A stretch of 64,000 nucleotides of DNA from Actinomycetospora soli (GCF_021026295.1 NZ_JAJNDA010000009.1:186001-250000), one strand, 5' to 3'; positions 15,785 to 24,341 are shown, counted from the stretch's first letter. Notes: generated from the sequence alone by a model not told the origin. A program made the numbers and translations.

Positions 15785-17250
15785 CCCCGCCGCCCGGCCT
15801 CGGCACCTGGACCGCCCGTCGCGCCCGCAACTCCCCGGAGCGCGTGGCCCTGGTGCACGGCTCCACCCGGGTCACCTACGCCGAGCTCGACGACCGCGTC
15901 CGGCGCCTCGCCGCCGGCCTGCGCGGGCTCGGCGTCGGGCCCGGCGACCGCGTCGCCTACCTCGGCCCGAACCACCCGGCCTTCGTCGAGACGATGTTCG
16001 CGACGACGGGTCTGGGCGCGGTCTTCGTCCCGCTCAACACCCGGCTCGCCGCCGCCGAGATCGCGTTCGCGCTGTCGGACACGACGCCGCGGGTCGTGGT
16101 CACCCTCGATGACAGGAATGCGTCGCTGCTTGCACCCAGTGCAAGCAGCGACGCATTGCTTGCACTGGAGGTCGGCGGCGCCTACGACGACCTGATCGCG
16201 ACGAACGACCGCGCGGACCTCGTCGACGCCGACCCCGACGCGCTCGCGGTCCTCATGTTCACCTCCGGCACGACCGGCCGGCCCAAGGCGGCGTGCCTCA
16301 CGCACGCGAACCTGACGTGGAACGCGCTGAACGTCGTCGTCGACGTGGACCTGCGCTCCGACGAGGTGTGCCTGCTCTCGGCGCCCCTGTTCCACGCCGC
16401 GGCGCTGGGCATGACCTGCCTGCCGGTGCTGCTCAAGGGCGGCACCCTCGTGCTGGAGCAGGCGTTCGACGTCGACCGCACCCTCGACCTCGTCGAGCGG
16501 GAGCGGGTCACGGTCATGTTCGGCGTCCCGACCATGTTCGCGACGATCGCCCGTTCGCCGCGCTTCGCCGGGGCCGACCTGTCGAGCGTCCGCTACCTGC
16601 TCTGCGGCGGCGCCCCCGTGCCGCCGGGCCTGCTCGACGTCTACACGGGACGGGGCCCCGCCTTCCTGCAGGGCTACGGCATGACCGAGGCCGCGCCCGG
16701 CGTCCTGCTGCTCGACCCCGCGCACGCCCGCTCGAAGGCCGGGACGGCGGGCCGCCCGCACTTCTTCACCGACGTCGCGCGGTCGGAGGCGGGCGAGATC
16801 CTCGTCCGTGGCCCGCACGTCGTCGCCGGCTACTGGCGACGGCCGGACGAGTCCGCCGCGGCCTTCGACGACGGCTGGTTCCGCTCCGGCGACGTGGCCG
16901 AGGTCGACGACGACGGCTTCCACCGGATCGTCGACCGCGTGAAGGACCTCTACATCTCCGGCGGCGAGAACGTCTCGCCGGCCGAGGTCGAGGGGGTGCT
17001 CGCCGGCCACCCGGAGGTCGTGGACGCCGCGGTGGTGGGGGTTCCCGACGACCGCTGGGGCGAGGTCGGGCACGCGTGGGTCGTCCTCGCGGAGGGCGGC
17101 ACGACGACGCCGGCGGACCTGCTGGCGTGGCTCGACGGCCGGCTCGCCCGGTTCAAGACCCCGCGGACGGTCGAGGTCGTCGACACGCTGCCGCGCAACC
17201 CGACGGGCAAGCTCGACAAGCCGGCGCTGCGCCGCTCACTGGGCCAGTGA
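15781..17250 (+). CDS. Hydroxycinnamate CoA ligase (AMP-forming)
   Basis: A 489-residue ANL-superfamily ligase: P-loop FTSGTTGRPKA, the YGMTEAAP motif, GWFRSGDVAEVD, and the C-terminal lysine motif PTGKLDK. Co-translation with the hydratase-lyase (ATGA overlap) makes feruloyl/p-coumaroyl-CoA formation the likely role, supplying that enzyme. The region around residues 112-127 is encoded by a perfect 19-bp hairpin (16117-16157), unlike the rest of the gene, and looks like an inserted palindrome in a variable loop. The last 15 bases overlap the convergent MarR gene. Confidence 0.85.
   Translation: MTPPPGLGTWTARRARNSPERVALVHGSTRVTYAELDDRVRRLAAGLRGLGVGPGDRVAYLGPNHPAFVETMFATTGLGAVFVPLNTRLAAAEIAFALSDTTPRVVVTLDDRNASLLAPSASSDALLALEVGGAYDDLIATNDRADLVDADPDALAVLMFTSGTTGRPKAACLTHANLTWNALNVVVDVDLRSDEVCLLSAPLFHAAALGMTCLPVLLKGGTLVLEQAFDVDRTLDLVERERVTVMFGVPTMFATIARSPRFAGADLSSVRYLLCGGAPVPPGLLDVYTGRGPAFLQGYGMTEAAPGVLLLDPAHARSKAGTAGRPHFFTDVARSEAGEILVRGPHVVAGYWRRPDESAAAFDDGWFRSGDVAEVDDDGFHRIVDRVKDLYISGGENVSPAEVEGVLAGHPEVVDAAVVGVPDDRWGEVGHAWVVLAEGGTTTPADLLAWLDGRLARFKTPRTVEVVDTLPRNPTGKLDKPALRRSLGQ
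16117..16157. repeat. 19-3-19 palindrome inside a coding sequence
   Basis: AATGCGTCGCTGCTTGCAC at 16117-16135 is perfectly complementary to 16139-16157, with CCA as the loop. The preceding CAGGAATGCGTCGCTGCT resembles the arm CAGGAAAGCGTCGTTGCT of the 49-bp element at 4486. It keeps the reading frame and encodes a low-complexity Ala/Ser/Leu loop. A third TGCTTGCAC follows directly. Confidence 0.85.
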
Positions 17251-17703
17251 GGCCCGCGCCGCGTTGAGGTAGCCGCGGAAGCGTTCGCGCTCGTCGTCGT
17301 CGAGATCGTGGACCATCCGCTCCTCGATGGCCGCCACCGGCGCCGCGTAGCGCGCGAGCAGGTCGTGGCCCGCGGGGGTCAGCGAGATGAGCAGCTGGCG
17401 GCGGTTGTGCGGGTTGCGGTGCCGCACGATCAGCTCGCCGCGCTCGAGCGCGGTCACCAGGTCCGCCATCGCCTGCGGGGTGACGAAGGAGTTCCGGGCC
17501 AGCTCGGCGGAGGTGAGCCCGTCGCGGGCCGCGAGGACGGTCAGGGCCGTGTACTGCAGGGCGGTCACACCCGAGTCGCGCAGCAGCTCGTCGAGGCGGG
17601 CACGGACGATGAGCTCGACCTGCTTGACCGCGTAGAGCAGCGACGGCCGTGCGCGCGCGGGCCCCGGGGTCACCCGGCGCATCATGGCACGTCCGCGGCG
17701 CAC
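17236..17703 (-). CDS. MarR-family regulator, probable control of hydroxycinnamate genes
   Basis: About 155 residues with a winged helix (LTSAELARNSFVTPQAMADLV and RHRNPHNRRQLLISLT wing), flanked by the helical dimerisation ends typical of MarR. It is convergent with the hydroxycinnamate CoA ligase, sharing 15 bases at the 3' ends. CouR/FerR-type MarR proteins repress such operons and respond to the hydroxycinnamoyl-CoA. Several in-frame starts exist (17703, 17685, 17682). No copy of the 14909 palindrome lies in front of this gene itself. Confidence 0.8.
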   Translation of the reverse strand: MRRGRAMMRRVTPGPARARPSLLYAVKQVELIVRARLDELLRDSGVTALQYTALTVLAARDGLTSAELARNSFVTPQAMADLVTALERGELIVRHRNPHNRRQLLISLTPAGHDLLARYAAPVAAIEERMVHDLDDDERERFRGYLNAARASLAQ

Positions 17704-17792
17704 GTTCCGGGGTACGGGAGGTTGCGCGCGCGCCGGGGGCCGGGCGCGTGAGAATGTGCTCCGCTCCCCGATGAGGTGTTGGAGGTCCTTCG

Positions 17793-19256
17793 GTGCCCCT
17801 GTTGCGCGCGCTGCTCGACGGCGGCCTCGACGATCCCGAGGCGGTCCGGATCGGCGACACCGCGTTCTCCGGTCCGGAGCTGTTGGGGGCGGCGGCGGTG
17901 GTGGCCGACGAGATCGCCGACCGGAGCGCCCCGGGGTCGCCGGTCGCGGTGGGCGCCACGCCGACCGCGGAGACCGTCGTCGCGATCGTCGGCTGCCTGC
18001 TCGCGGGCGCGCCCGTGGTGCCGGTCCCGCCCGACTCCGGGCCGGCCGAGCGGGCGCACGTGCTCACCGACTCGGGCGCGACCACGTGGTTCGGCGAGAA
18101 GCCGCGCGACGTCACGCTCACCGCTCGCCGGGTCGACCTCTCGCGCCGTGCGGGCCACGCCGTGTCCGAGGCCGCGGGCGACGGGCCCGCGCTCATCCTC
18201 TACACGTCCGGCACGACGGGCTCGCCGAAGGGCGTGCTGCTCTCCGCCGACGCGATGGCGGTCGGGCTCGACGGCCTCGCCGACGCCTGGGCCTGGACCG
18301 ACGCCGACACGCTCGCCCACGGCCTGCCGCTGTTCCACGTGCACGGGCTGGTCCTCGGGGTGTTCGGGGCGCTGCGCACCGGCTCCCGGCTGGTGCACAC
18401 CGGTCGTCCGACCCCGGAGAACTACGCCGCCGCCGTCGCCGAGCACGGCGGGTCGCTCCTGTTCGGGGTGCCCACCGTCTGGTCGCGCATCGGCAACGAC
18501 CCCGCCGCGGCGGCCGCGCTGACCGACGCCCGCCTGCTCGTGAGCGGGTCCGCGCCGCTCCCGGTGCCGGTGTTCGAGCGCATCCGGGAGCTGACGGGGC
18601 AGGCGCCCGTGGAGCGCTACGGCATGAGCGAGACCATGATCACGCTGGCCGTGCGGGCCGACGGCGAGCGCCGCGCCGGGTGGGTCGGGGTGCCGGTGGA
18701 GGGCGTCGAGGCGCGCCTGCGGGCGGTGACCGAGGACAGCGACGACGCAGCCGGGGAGACCCGCGTGACCGACGAGGACGTGCCGGCCGACGGCGAGTCG
18801 ATCGGCGAGCTGCAGGTCCGCGGCGCGTGCCTGTTCGACGGCTACCTCAACCGGCCGGAGGCGACCGCCGGCACCTGGACCGACGACGGGTGGTTCCGCA
18901 CCGGCGACGCCGCCGTCGTCGACGCGACCGGCTACCACCGCATCGTCGGCCGCCGCTCGGTCGACCTCATCAAGTCCGGCGGCTACCGCATCGGCGCGGG
19001 CGAGGTGGAGACCGCCCTGCTGGCCTACGAGGGCATCAGCGAGGCCGCCGTCGTCGGGGAGCCCGACGACGACCTCGGGCAGCGCATCGTCGCCCACGTC
19101 GTGTGCCCGGACGGCGCCGTCGACGCGCAGGCGGTGATGGACTTCGTGGGCGAGCGGCTCTCGAAGCACAAGCGGCCCCGCGAGGTCGTCGTGGTCGAGG
19201 AACTGCCCCGCAACGCGATGGGGAAGGTGCAGAAGGCGCGGCTCCGGCGCTCATAG
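17793..19256 (+). CDS. Malonyl/methylmalonyl-CoA synthetase-like ligase (FadD36/MatB type)
   Basis: A 487-residue ANL enzyme with LYTSGTTGSPKG, GLPLFHVHGL, VERYGMSET, and the C-terminal AMGKVQK lysine. The short N-terminus and the HGLPLFHVHGLVLG stretch are those of mycobacterial FadD36 and MatB, which activate small dicarboxylic acids to malonyl- or methylmalonyl-CoA. GTG 17793 is supported by TTGGAGG eight bases upstream. It is divergent from the MarR gene but is probably not part of the aromatic pathway. A link to methylmalonyl-CoA mutase 8 kb downstream is conceivable. Confidence 0.8.
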   Translation: MPLLRALLDGGLDDPEAVRIGDTAFSGPELLGAAAVVADEIADRSAPGSPVAVGATPTAETVVAIVGCLLAGAPVVPVPPDSGPAERAHVLTDSGATTWFGEKPRDVTLTARRVDLSRRAGHAVSEAAGDGPALILYTSGTTGSPKGVLLSADAMAVGLDGLADAWAWTDADTLAHGLPLFHVHGLVLGVFGALRTGSRLVHTGRPTPENYAAAVAEHGGSLLFGVPTVWSRIGNDPAAAAALTDARLLVSGSAPLPVPVFERIRELTGQAPVERYGMSETMITLAVRADGERRAGWVGVPVEGVEARLRAVTEDSDDAAGETRVTDEDVPADGESIGELQVRGACLFDGYLNRPEATAGTWTDDGWFRTGDAAVVDATGYHRIVGRRSVDLIKSGGYRIGAGEVETALLAYEGISEAAVVGEPDDDLGQRIVAHVVCPDGAVDAQAVMDFVGERLSKHKRPREVVVVEELPRNAMGKVQKARLRRS

Positions 19257-20729
19257 GACGGCGCGCAGCGCACCCAGGAGGACCTCCCGGTCGTCGAAGG
19301 GTTCCGCCGTGTCCGCCCGCACGAGCGCCGGGTCGGCGCCCCGGCCGGCGACGAGCACGGTGTCCCCGGGCCCGGCCGCGCCGACGGCGTGGGCGATGGC
19401 GGCGCGCCGGCCCGGGCGCGTCACCACGCGGGCTCCCCGGGCGCCGTGGGCGCCCGCCGCGACCGCCGCGCGCAGGGCCGCGGGCTCCTCGTCGTGCGGG
19501 CTCTCGTCGGTGACCACCACGAGGTCGGCGCGCTCGGCGACGCAGCGGCCCAGGGCGGTGCGCTTGCTGCGGTCGCGCCCGCCGGTGGCCCCGAGCACGA
19601 CGACGAGCCGGCCCGGCGTGATCCGGCGCAGGAACGGCAGCACCCGCAGGTGGCCGCCGACGTTGTGGGCGAAGTCGACCAGGGCGAGGAAGGGCTGTCC
19701 GGCGTCGACGACCTCCAGGCGCCCGGGCAGGGCGTGGACGCCCTCCAGCCCGCGCACGGCGGCCGCGGGATCGGCCCCGGAGCCGACCGCCGCGGCGAGC
19801 GCGGCCAGCGCGTTCGGCACCTGGTGCGCGCCCAGTACGCGGAGCCGCACGCGGAGGTCGACGTCGGGTCCGCACGCCCGGAACGTGGTCCCGGAGGCGT
19901 CGGTCGCGACGTCGAGCGCGCGCCAGTCCGCGGGGCGTCCGGTCGCCGAGACGGTGGTCAGGGGGCACGCGGTCCACGCGGCCAGCCGTCGCCCGGCGTC
20001 GTCGTCGACCACGACGACGGCGGCCTCGGCCCGGTCGGGCGTGAAGAGCGAGGCCTTGGCGGCGTAGTAGTTCTCGAGGTCGGTGTGCAGGTCGAGGTGG
20101 TCGGGGCTGAGGTTGGTGAACACCGCGGTCCGGAAACGGGTCCCCGCGACCCGGTGCAGGGCGAGGCCGTGGCTCGACACCTCGAGCGTCACGTCGTCCG
20201 CCGCCGCGGCCCGGCAGCGCGCGAGCAGGTCCTGGACGTCGGGTGCCTCGGCGGTGGTGCGCTCCGCGGGCCGCTCGTCGTCGCCGGTCCGTACGACGAG
20301 GCTGCTCGCGGTCCCGGTCCGTCGTCCCGCGGCCCGCAGGGCGGCGTCGAGCAGGTGGACGGTGCTGGTCTTGCCGTTCGTGCCGGTCACGCCGTGGACC
20401 GCGAGCGCGTGCGAGGGGTCGTCTCGCAGCCACGCGGCCAGCGGGCCGAGCACCCGGCGCGGGTCGGGGACGACGAGGCTGGGGAGCTCCGGCGACGCGC
20501 GGTCGGACAGGAGGGCGACCGCGCCGGCGACCCATGCCTCGTGCGCGGACTCCGCGCCGTGGGCGTGCGCGCCGGGCAGCCCGGCGAACAGGTCGCCGGG
20601 GCGGACCCGGCGGCTGTCGAGGGTCACGGCCCGCACGACGTCGGGCCGGCGCCGCTCGGGCAGCTCGAGCCGGACCGTGGGCGCGTGGGCGCGCAGGAAG
20701 GCGACGAGCTCGTCCACCGTGCGCGCCAC
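19251..20729 (-). CDS. Orphan MurE-like Mur ligase with altered substrate motif
   Basis: A 492-residue Mur ligase with three domains: an N-terminal UDP-binding-like domain with LDSRRVRPGDLF, a central ATPase with GVTGTNGKTST, and a C-terminal domain. The order is that of MurE, which adds the third amino acid to UDP-MurNAc-dipeptide. However, the DNPR motif that selects diaminopimelate is replaced by ESPH (TDESPHDEEP). It also stands alone, away from any division-wall cluster. It may ligate another amino acid or serve a secondary pathway. GTG 20729 is supported by GGAGGAGG. The 3' ends overlap the FadD36-like gene by six bases. Confidence 0.75.
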   Translation of the reverse strand: MARTVDELVAFLRAHAPTVRLELPERRRPDVVRAVTLDSRRVRPGDLFAGLPGAHAHGAESAHEAWVAGAVALLSDRASPELPSLVVPDPRRVLGPLAAWLRDDPSHALAVHGVTGTNGKTSTVHLLDAALRAAGRRTGTASSLVVRTGDDERPAERTTAEAPDVQDLLARCRAAAADDVTLEVSSHGLALHRVAGTRFRTAVFTNLSPDHLDLHTDLENYYAAKASLFTPDRAEAAVVVVDDDAGRRLAAWTACPLTTVSATGRPADWRALDVATDASGTTFRACGPDVDLRVRLRVLGAHQVPNALAALAAAVGSGADPAAAVRGLEGVHALPGRLEVVDAGQPFLALVDFAHNVGGHLRVLPFLRRITPGRLVVVLGATGGRDRSKRTALGRCVAERADLVVVTDESPHDEEPAALRAAVAAGAHGARGARVVTRPGRRAAIAHAVGAAGPGDTVLVAGRGADPALVRADTAEPFDDREVLLGALRAVL

Positions 20730-20813
20730 ACCGCCTCCTCCGGACGCGGGGGGATCGGGTCCGACCCGCTCCCGGCAAACGCCGACTACCCTCCGGGGCG
20801 GGGAGGTGCGGCC

Positions 20814-21044
20814 GTGACCGACGAGGAGCTGATCGTCGCCTTCGCGCTGACGCGCCTGGACCACCCCGGTCTCGATCTCGAGGAGATCGCGTCGTTGCTG
20901 GTCCGCCGGCTCGGCCCGGACCGCACGCTCGACATGGCGCAGCAGAACCTCGCCGACCGCGGCGAGCTCCGCGGGTCGCTGTTCGCCGCCGCCGTCGAGC
21001 GCGTGATGCGGGTGGTGCTGACGCTGCGGGACGCGCCGGGCTGA
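20814..21044 (+). CDS. Small hypothetical protein, 76 residues
   Basis: GTG 20814 has GGGAGG eight bases upstream. The product is acidic and helical, with no membrane segment, and ends a few bases before the convergent MFS stop. It is divergent from the MurE-like gene with an 84-base gap. I do not recognise it. The good ribosome site and codon pattern support a real gene. Confidence 0.6.
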   Translation: MTDEELIVAFALTRLDHPGLDLEEIASLLVRRLGPDRTLDMAQQNLADRGELRGSLFAAAVERVMRVVLTLRDAPG

Positions 21045-21051
21045 CCCGGGC

Positions 21052-22320
21052 TCACCCGGCCGTCGGTCGCGGGAGCAGCAGGACCAGCAGCGCCGCCAGG
21101 GCGGCGGGGACCGCGAAGGCCACGAAGTTCATCGCGAAGCCCAGGCCGGAGGCGACCACGAGCCCGCCGTAGAGGGGCCCGGCGATCGCACCGAGGCGGC
21201 CGATCCCGAGCGCCCAGCCCAGGGCCGCCGCCCGCAGGTGCTCCGGGTACGACGTCGCGGTGAAGGAGTTGACGAGGATCGTCGTGCCGATCGTGCACGC
21301 GCCGGCGACCGCGATGACGGCCAGCAGTAGCGGCGTCGGCAGGGGCGTCGTCAGCACCAGGATCGCCGCGGCCGCCGTCAGGAACATCCCGACGACGACG
21401 CGGCGCGCCCCGACGCGGTCGGCGAGGGCGCCGAGCAGGGGTGTGCCGACGATGGCGCCGAGGTTGAGGGCGAGCAGGAACGCCAGCGCCCCGCCGAGCG
21501 CGTAGCCGGCCTGCCGCATGATCTGCGCGAGCCAGGTGTTCAGGCCGTAGACCAGCAGCAGCCCGATCCCGGTGACGAGCCAGAACAGCAGCGTGGTGCG
21601 CGGCGTCGCGAGCAGTTCGCGCAGCGGGGTCCGTCGGGCCGGTCCCGCGGCGACCGGCTCCGGGGCGCCGTAGCGCCGGGCGAGGGCGACGGCCTCCTCG
21701 GCGCGGCCCTGCGCGAGCAGGTACGCCGGGGACTCCGGCAGCGCGGCGACGACCACCACCAGCAGCACGAGGCCCACCGCGGCCCCGGCCCAGAACAGCG
21801 ACCGCCACCCGAGGGCCTCGAGCATGGTGATCCCGCCGAGGGCGGCCAGCACCCCGCCGACCGAGTAGCCGGAGAACATCAGCGCGTTGGCGGCGTTGCG
21901 CCGCCCGGCGGGCGCGTACTCGACGGTGAGGGCGATCGCGGTGGGGACGACGCCGCCCAGCCCGATGCCCGCGACGAGGCGCAGCACCCCGAAGACCTCC
22001 GGGCCCGGCGCGAGGGCGCACAGCGCCATGGCGACCGAGAACCACGCGATGCAGCCGATCATCAGGCGCCGCCGTCCGACCCGGTCGGTGACGACGCCCG
22101 CGAGCAGGGCGCCGGCCAGCATGCCGACGAGGGCGGCGGAGCCGATGCGGCCCGCGGCGGCGGCCGAGAGCGCCCACTCGCCGGAGACGAGGGCCGGGAG
22201 GACGCTGCCGTAGACGATCAGGTCGTAGCCGTCGACGACGATCGCGAGCCAGCACAGCCCGATGACGAGGGCGGGGGAGCGCGTCGCGGTGCCGACGGGC
22301 GGACGGGTCGTCTCGGTCAT
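21052..22320 (-). CDS. MFS transporter, aromatic acid:H+ symporter (AAHS) type
   Basis: A 422-residue protein with twelve predicted helices. The motif DGYDLIVYG in helix 1 and DRVGRRRLM after helix 2 are hallmarks of the AAHS family, which includes PcaK, BenK and VanK. It probably imports 4-hydroxybenzoate, protocatechuate or a hydroxycinnamate, fitting the catabolic genes 4-11 kb upstream. It is not in an operon with them. The exact substrate is open. Confidence 0.85.
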   Translation of the reverse strand: MTETTRPPVGTATRSPALVIGLCWLAIVVDGYDLIVYGSVLPALVSGEWALSAAAAGRIGSAALVGMLAGALLAGVVTDRVGRRRLMIGCIAWFSVAMALCALAPGPEVFGVLRLVAGIGLGGVVPTAIALTVEYAPAGRRNAANALMFSGYSVGGVLAALGGITMLEALGWRSLFWAGAAVGLVLLVVVVAALPESPAYLLAQGRAEEAVALARRYGAPEPVAAGPARRTPLRELLATPRTTLLFWLVTGIGLLLVYGLNTWLAQIMRQAGYALGGALAFLLALNLGAIVGTPLLGALADRVGARRVVVGMFLTAAAAILVLTTPLPTPLLLAVIAVAGACTIGTTILVNSFTATSYPEHLRAAALGWALGIGRLGAIAGPLYGGLVVASGLGFAMNFVAFAVPAALAALLVLLLPRPTAG

Positions 22321-22437
22321 GGCGCACTCCCGGCGGCGAATCGGGCGAATGCGACATGCCTAGAGCGCGCGTGCGGCGTCGGTCAAGCCGTGCGGCGGAC
22401 CGTGCGGCCCCCGGTCCGGATCGGGACCCCCGACGTC

Positions 22438-23343
22438 CTAGCCGGTCGCGCGCAGCTTCGCGAGACGCTCCTCGCGCGGCCAGCGGACGTTCCAGGCCCA
22501 GCCGAGCTTCTCGAACACGCGGATGGTCTCCGCCGACAGGTCGATCTCGAACCGGCCCACGCCGTGGCGGGCGGAGGTCGGGTCGGCGTGGTGGAGGTTG
22601 TGCCAGGACTCGCCCATCGACAGCAGCGCGAGCGGCCACACGTTGGTCGAGCGGTCGCGCGCCTTCCACGGCCGCTCGCCGACCATGTGGCAGATCGAGT
22701 TGGTCGACCAGGCCACGTGGTGGGACAGGCACACCCGCACCAGACCGGCCCAGAAGAACGCGGTGAACGCACCCCAGACCGACCACGTCGCGAGCCCGCC
22801 GATCGCGGCCGGGACGACGAACGAGGCCGCGGTGATCCAGCCGAAGGCCCGGCTGACCCGCACCACGTCCGGGTCGGCGAGCAGGTCCGGGCAGTAGCGC
22901 TGCTGGTCGGTGAGCGAGCGCTCGAGGATCCAGCCCATGTGGGCGTGCCAGAACCCCTTGGCCAACGCGGCCGGGGAGGTGCCGTAGCGCCACGGGGAGT
23001 GCGGGTCGCCCTCCTTGTCGGCGAAGGCGTGGTGGCGACGGTGGTCGGCCACCCAGTGCAGCACCGGTCCCTGCACCGCGAGGGAGCCGGCGACGGCCAG
23101 GGCGATCCGCAACGCCCGCCCGCACCGGAAGGCGCCGTGGGTGAAGTAGCGGTGGAAGCCGACGGTGACGCCGAGCATGGAGATCACGTAGAGCACCACG
23201 GTGAGGCCGACGTCCAGCCACGAGAGGCCCCAGCCCCAGGCCAGCGGCACGGCCGCGAGCAGGGCGAGGAACGGCACGATGACGACGAGATAGGTCATCA
23301 CGTGCGGGGCGAGCGGGCGTGGATGGACATGGGTCGTCGTCAT
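22438..23343 (-). CDS. Acyl-CoA delta-9 desaturase
   Basis: A 301-residue membrane desaturase with the three histidine boxes that bind the di-iron centre: HRYFTH, HRRHH and HNLHH. Two pairs of hydrophobic segments frame them. The layout is that of stearoyl-CoA desaturases such as mycobacterial DesA3, which put a cis double bond at C9 using electrons from a reductase. No partner reductase gene is adjacent. It would tune membrane fluidity. ATG 23343 was chosen. Confidence 0.9.
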   Translation of the reverse strand: MTTTHVHPRPLAPHVMTYLVVIVPFLALLAAVPLAWGWGLSWLDVGLTVVLYVISMLGVTVGFHRYFTHGAFRCGRALRIALAVAGSLAVQGPVLHWVADHRRHHAFADKEGDPHSPWRYGTSPAALAKGFWHAHMGWILERSLTDQQRYCPDLLADPDVVRVSRAFGWITAASFVVPAAIGGLATWSVWGAFTAFFWAGLVRVCLSHHVAWSTNSICHMVGERPWKARDRSTNVWPLALLSMGESWHNLHHADPTSARHGVGRFEIDLSAETIRVFEKLGWAWNVRWPREERLAKLRATG

Positions 23344-23521
23344 CGGTTCCTCACGCTACGGGCGGCGGGTGACCGTCGCGGGTCGCATCCGGAGCAACCG
23401 GACGGCTGCCAGGTGTCCGCCGCTTCCCGATCCGGACCCGGGGCAAACGCGACGTGACCGGTGGATGACGTTACGCAGCCGTGGCTGGCTCCCGAACGAG
23501 TGGTGCGGTCACGATCCGTCG

Positions 23522-23947
23522 GTGCTCACTCGCTCACTGTTCATCAGCATGCTCCTCGCTGCCCTGATCGGACTCGTGCCGGCGGCCGCGTGCGCCGCTC
23601 CCGCTGCGCCCGCCGTCGGGACCGTGACATCCGTCGCATCGGCCGTTCCCGGGTCCGACTCCGGCCTGCCCGTGCGGGCGCTCTCGAGCCTGCCGTCCCA
23701 GGCGACCGACACGGTCCGGCTGATCCAGCGGGGCGGGCCGTACCCGTACAGCCAGGACGGGACCGTGTTCGGCAACCGCGAGGGCGTGCTCCCGGCCCGG
23801 TCGAGCGGCTACTACCACGAGTACACGGTGATCACGCCGGGCTCGTCGGACCGTGGCGCCCGACGGATCGTCACCGGCTCGTCGGCCGAGTACTACTACA
23901 CGGGTGATCACTACGAGAGCTTCGTCGTCGTGGACGTGAGCCGATGA
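23522..23947 (+). CDS. Secreted guanyl-specific ribonuclease (RNase Sa/barnase family)
   Basis: From GTG 23522 the product has a signal peptide (about 27 residues, ending CAAP) and a mature domain matching RNase Sa: PYSQDG, GYYHEYTVITPG with the catalytic Glu, RGARRIVTG with the catalytic Arg, and YYTGDHY with the catalytic His. The mature part has no cysteine, so the disulphide that ties the ends of RNase Sa together is absent. ATG 23465 is an alternative start that would bury the signal peptide. Its stop overlaps the barstar start in ATGA. Confidence 0.88.
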   Translation: MLTRSLFISMLLAALIGLVPAAACAAPAAPAVGTVTSVASAVPGSDSGLPVRALSSLPSQATDTVRLIQRGGPYPYSQDGTVFGNREGVLPARSSGYYHEYTVITPGSSDRGARRIVTGSSAEYYYTGDHYESFVVVDVSR

Positions 23948-24270
23948 CCGATCTGCACGCGGCCGCGACCCGCGCCCGGGAACGGGCGCGGACCGTCGGC
24001 GTGGTGGCCGAGGTCGCCGACAAGCAGTCCACCCTCACGGCGATCGGCCGGGCCCTGCAGTTCCCCGGGTACGTCGCCGCGAACCTCGACGCGCTCGAGG
24101 AGAGCGTCCGCGACCTGTCGTGGCTGCCCGCGGGCCCGGTCGAGCTCGTCTGGGTCGACGGCCCGCTGCGCGACGCGGACCCGCCGACCCACCGGGCCAT
24201 CCAGGAGATCCTCGACGGGGCGGCCGGCACGGAGGGCGATCGTCCGTTCCGGGTCACGCGTGTAGGGTGA
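23944..24270 (+). CDS. Barstar-family ribonuclease inhibitor
   Basis: A 108-residue protein with barstar features: the QSTLTAIGRALQFPGYVAANLDALEESVRDL segment corresponds to the inhibitory helix and loop of barstar, in which an Asn-Leu-Asp-Ala stretch enters the ribonuclease active site. It has no signal peptide and should stay in the cytoplasm to neutralise the co-translated RNase before export. Coupling is by ATGA overlap. The stop lies inside the region where the next gene's leader peptide begins. Confidence 0.85.
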   Translation: MTDLHAAATRARERARTVGVVAEVADKQSTLTAIGRALQFPGYVAANLDALEESVRDLSWLPAGPVELVWVDGPLRDADPPTHRAIQEILDGAAGTEGDRPFRVTRVG

Positions 24271-24275
24271 TCGCC

Positions 24276-24341
24276 GTGCAGCGCTGGTACCGGTTTACGT
24301 GCCCGGCCCGGGAGGGGTCGGCGGGTAGACCGCTGCGCTAG
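24276..24341 (+). CDS. Attenuator leader peptide with Trp-Tyr-Arg-Phe
   Basis: A 21-codon frame from GTG 24276 to TAG 24339 encodes MQRWYRFTC and a tail, with Trp, Tyr and Phe within four consecutive codons. AGGG lies about nine bases upstream; GTG 24267 is an alternative start. It stands directly in front of the DAHP synthase gene and is followed by alternative RNA stems. Clustered codons for the end-product amino acids before a biosynthetic gene are the signature of ribosome-mediated attenuation. Confidence 0.75.
   Translation: MQRWYRFTCPAREGSAGRPLR

Noticed and set aside
23522-24270. Classical intracellular toxin-antitoxin module
   Set aside because: The RNase has a signal peptide, so it is an exported enzyme with a protective cytoplasmic inhibitor, not a stability module.
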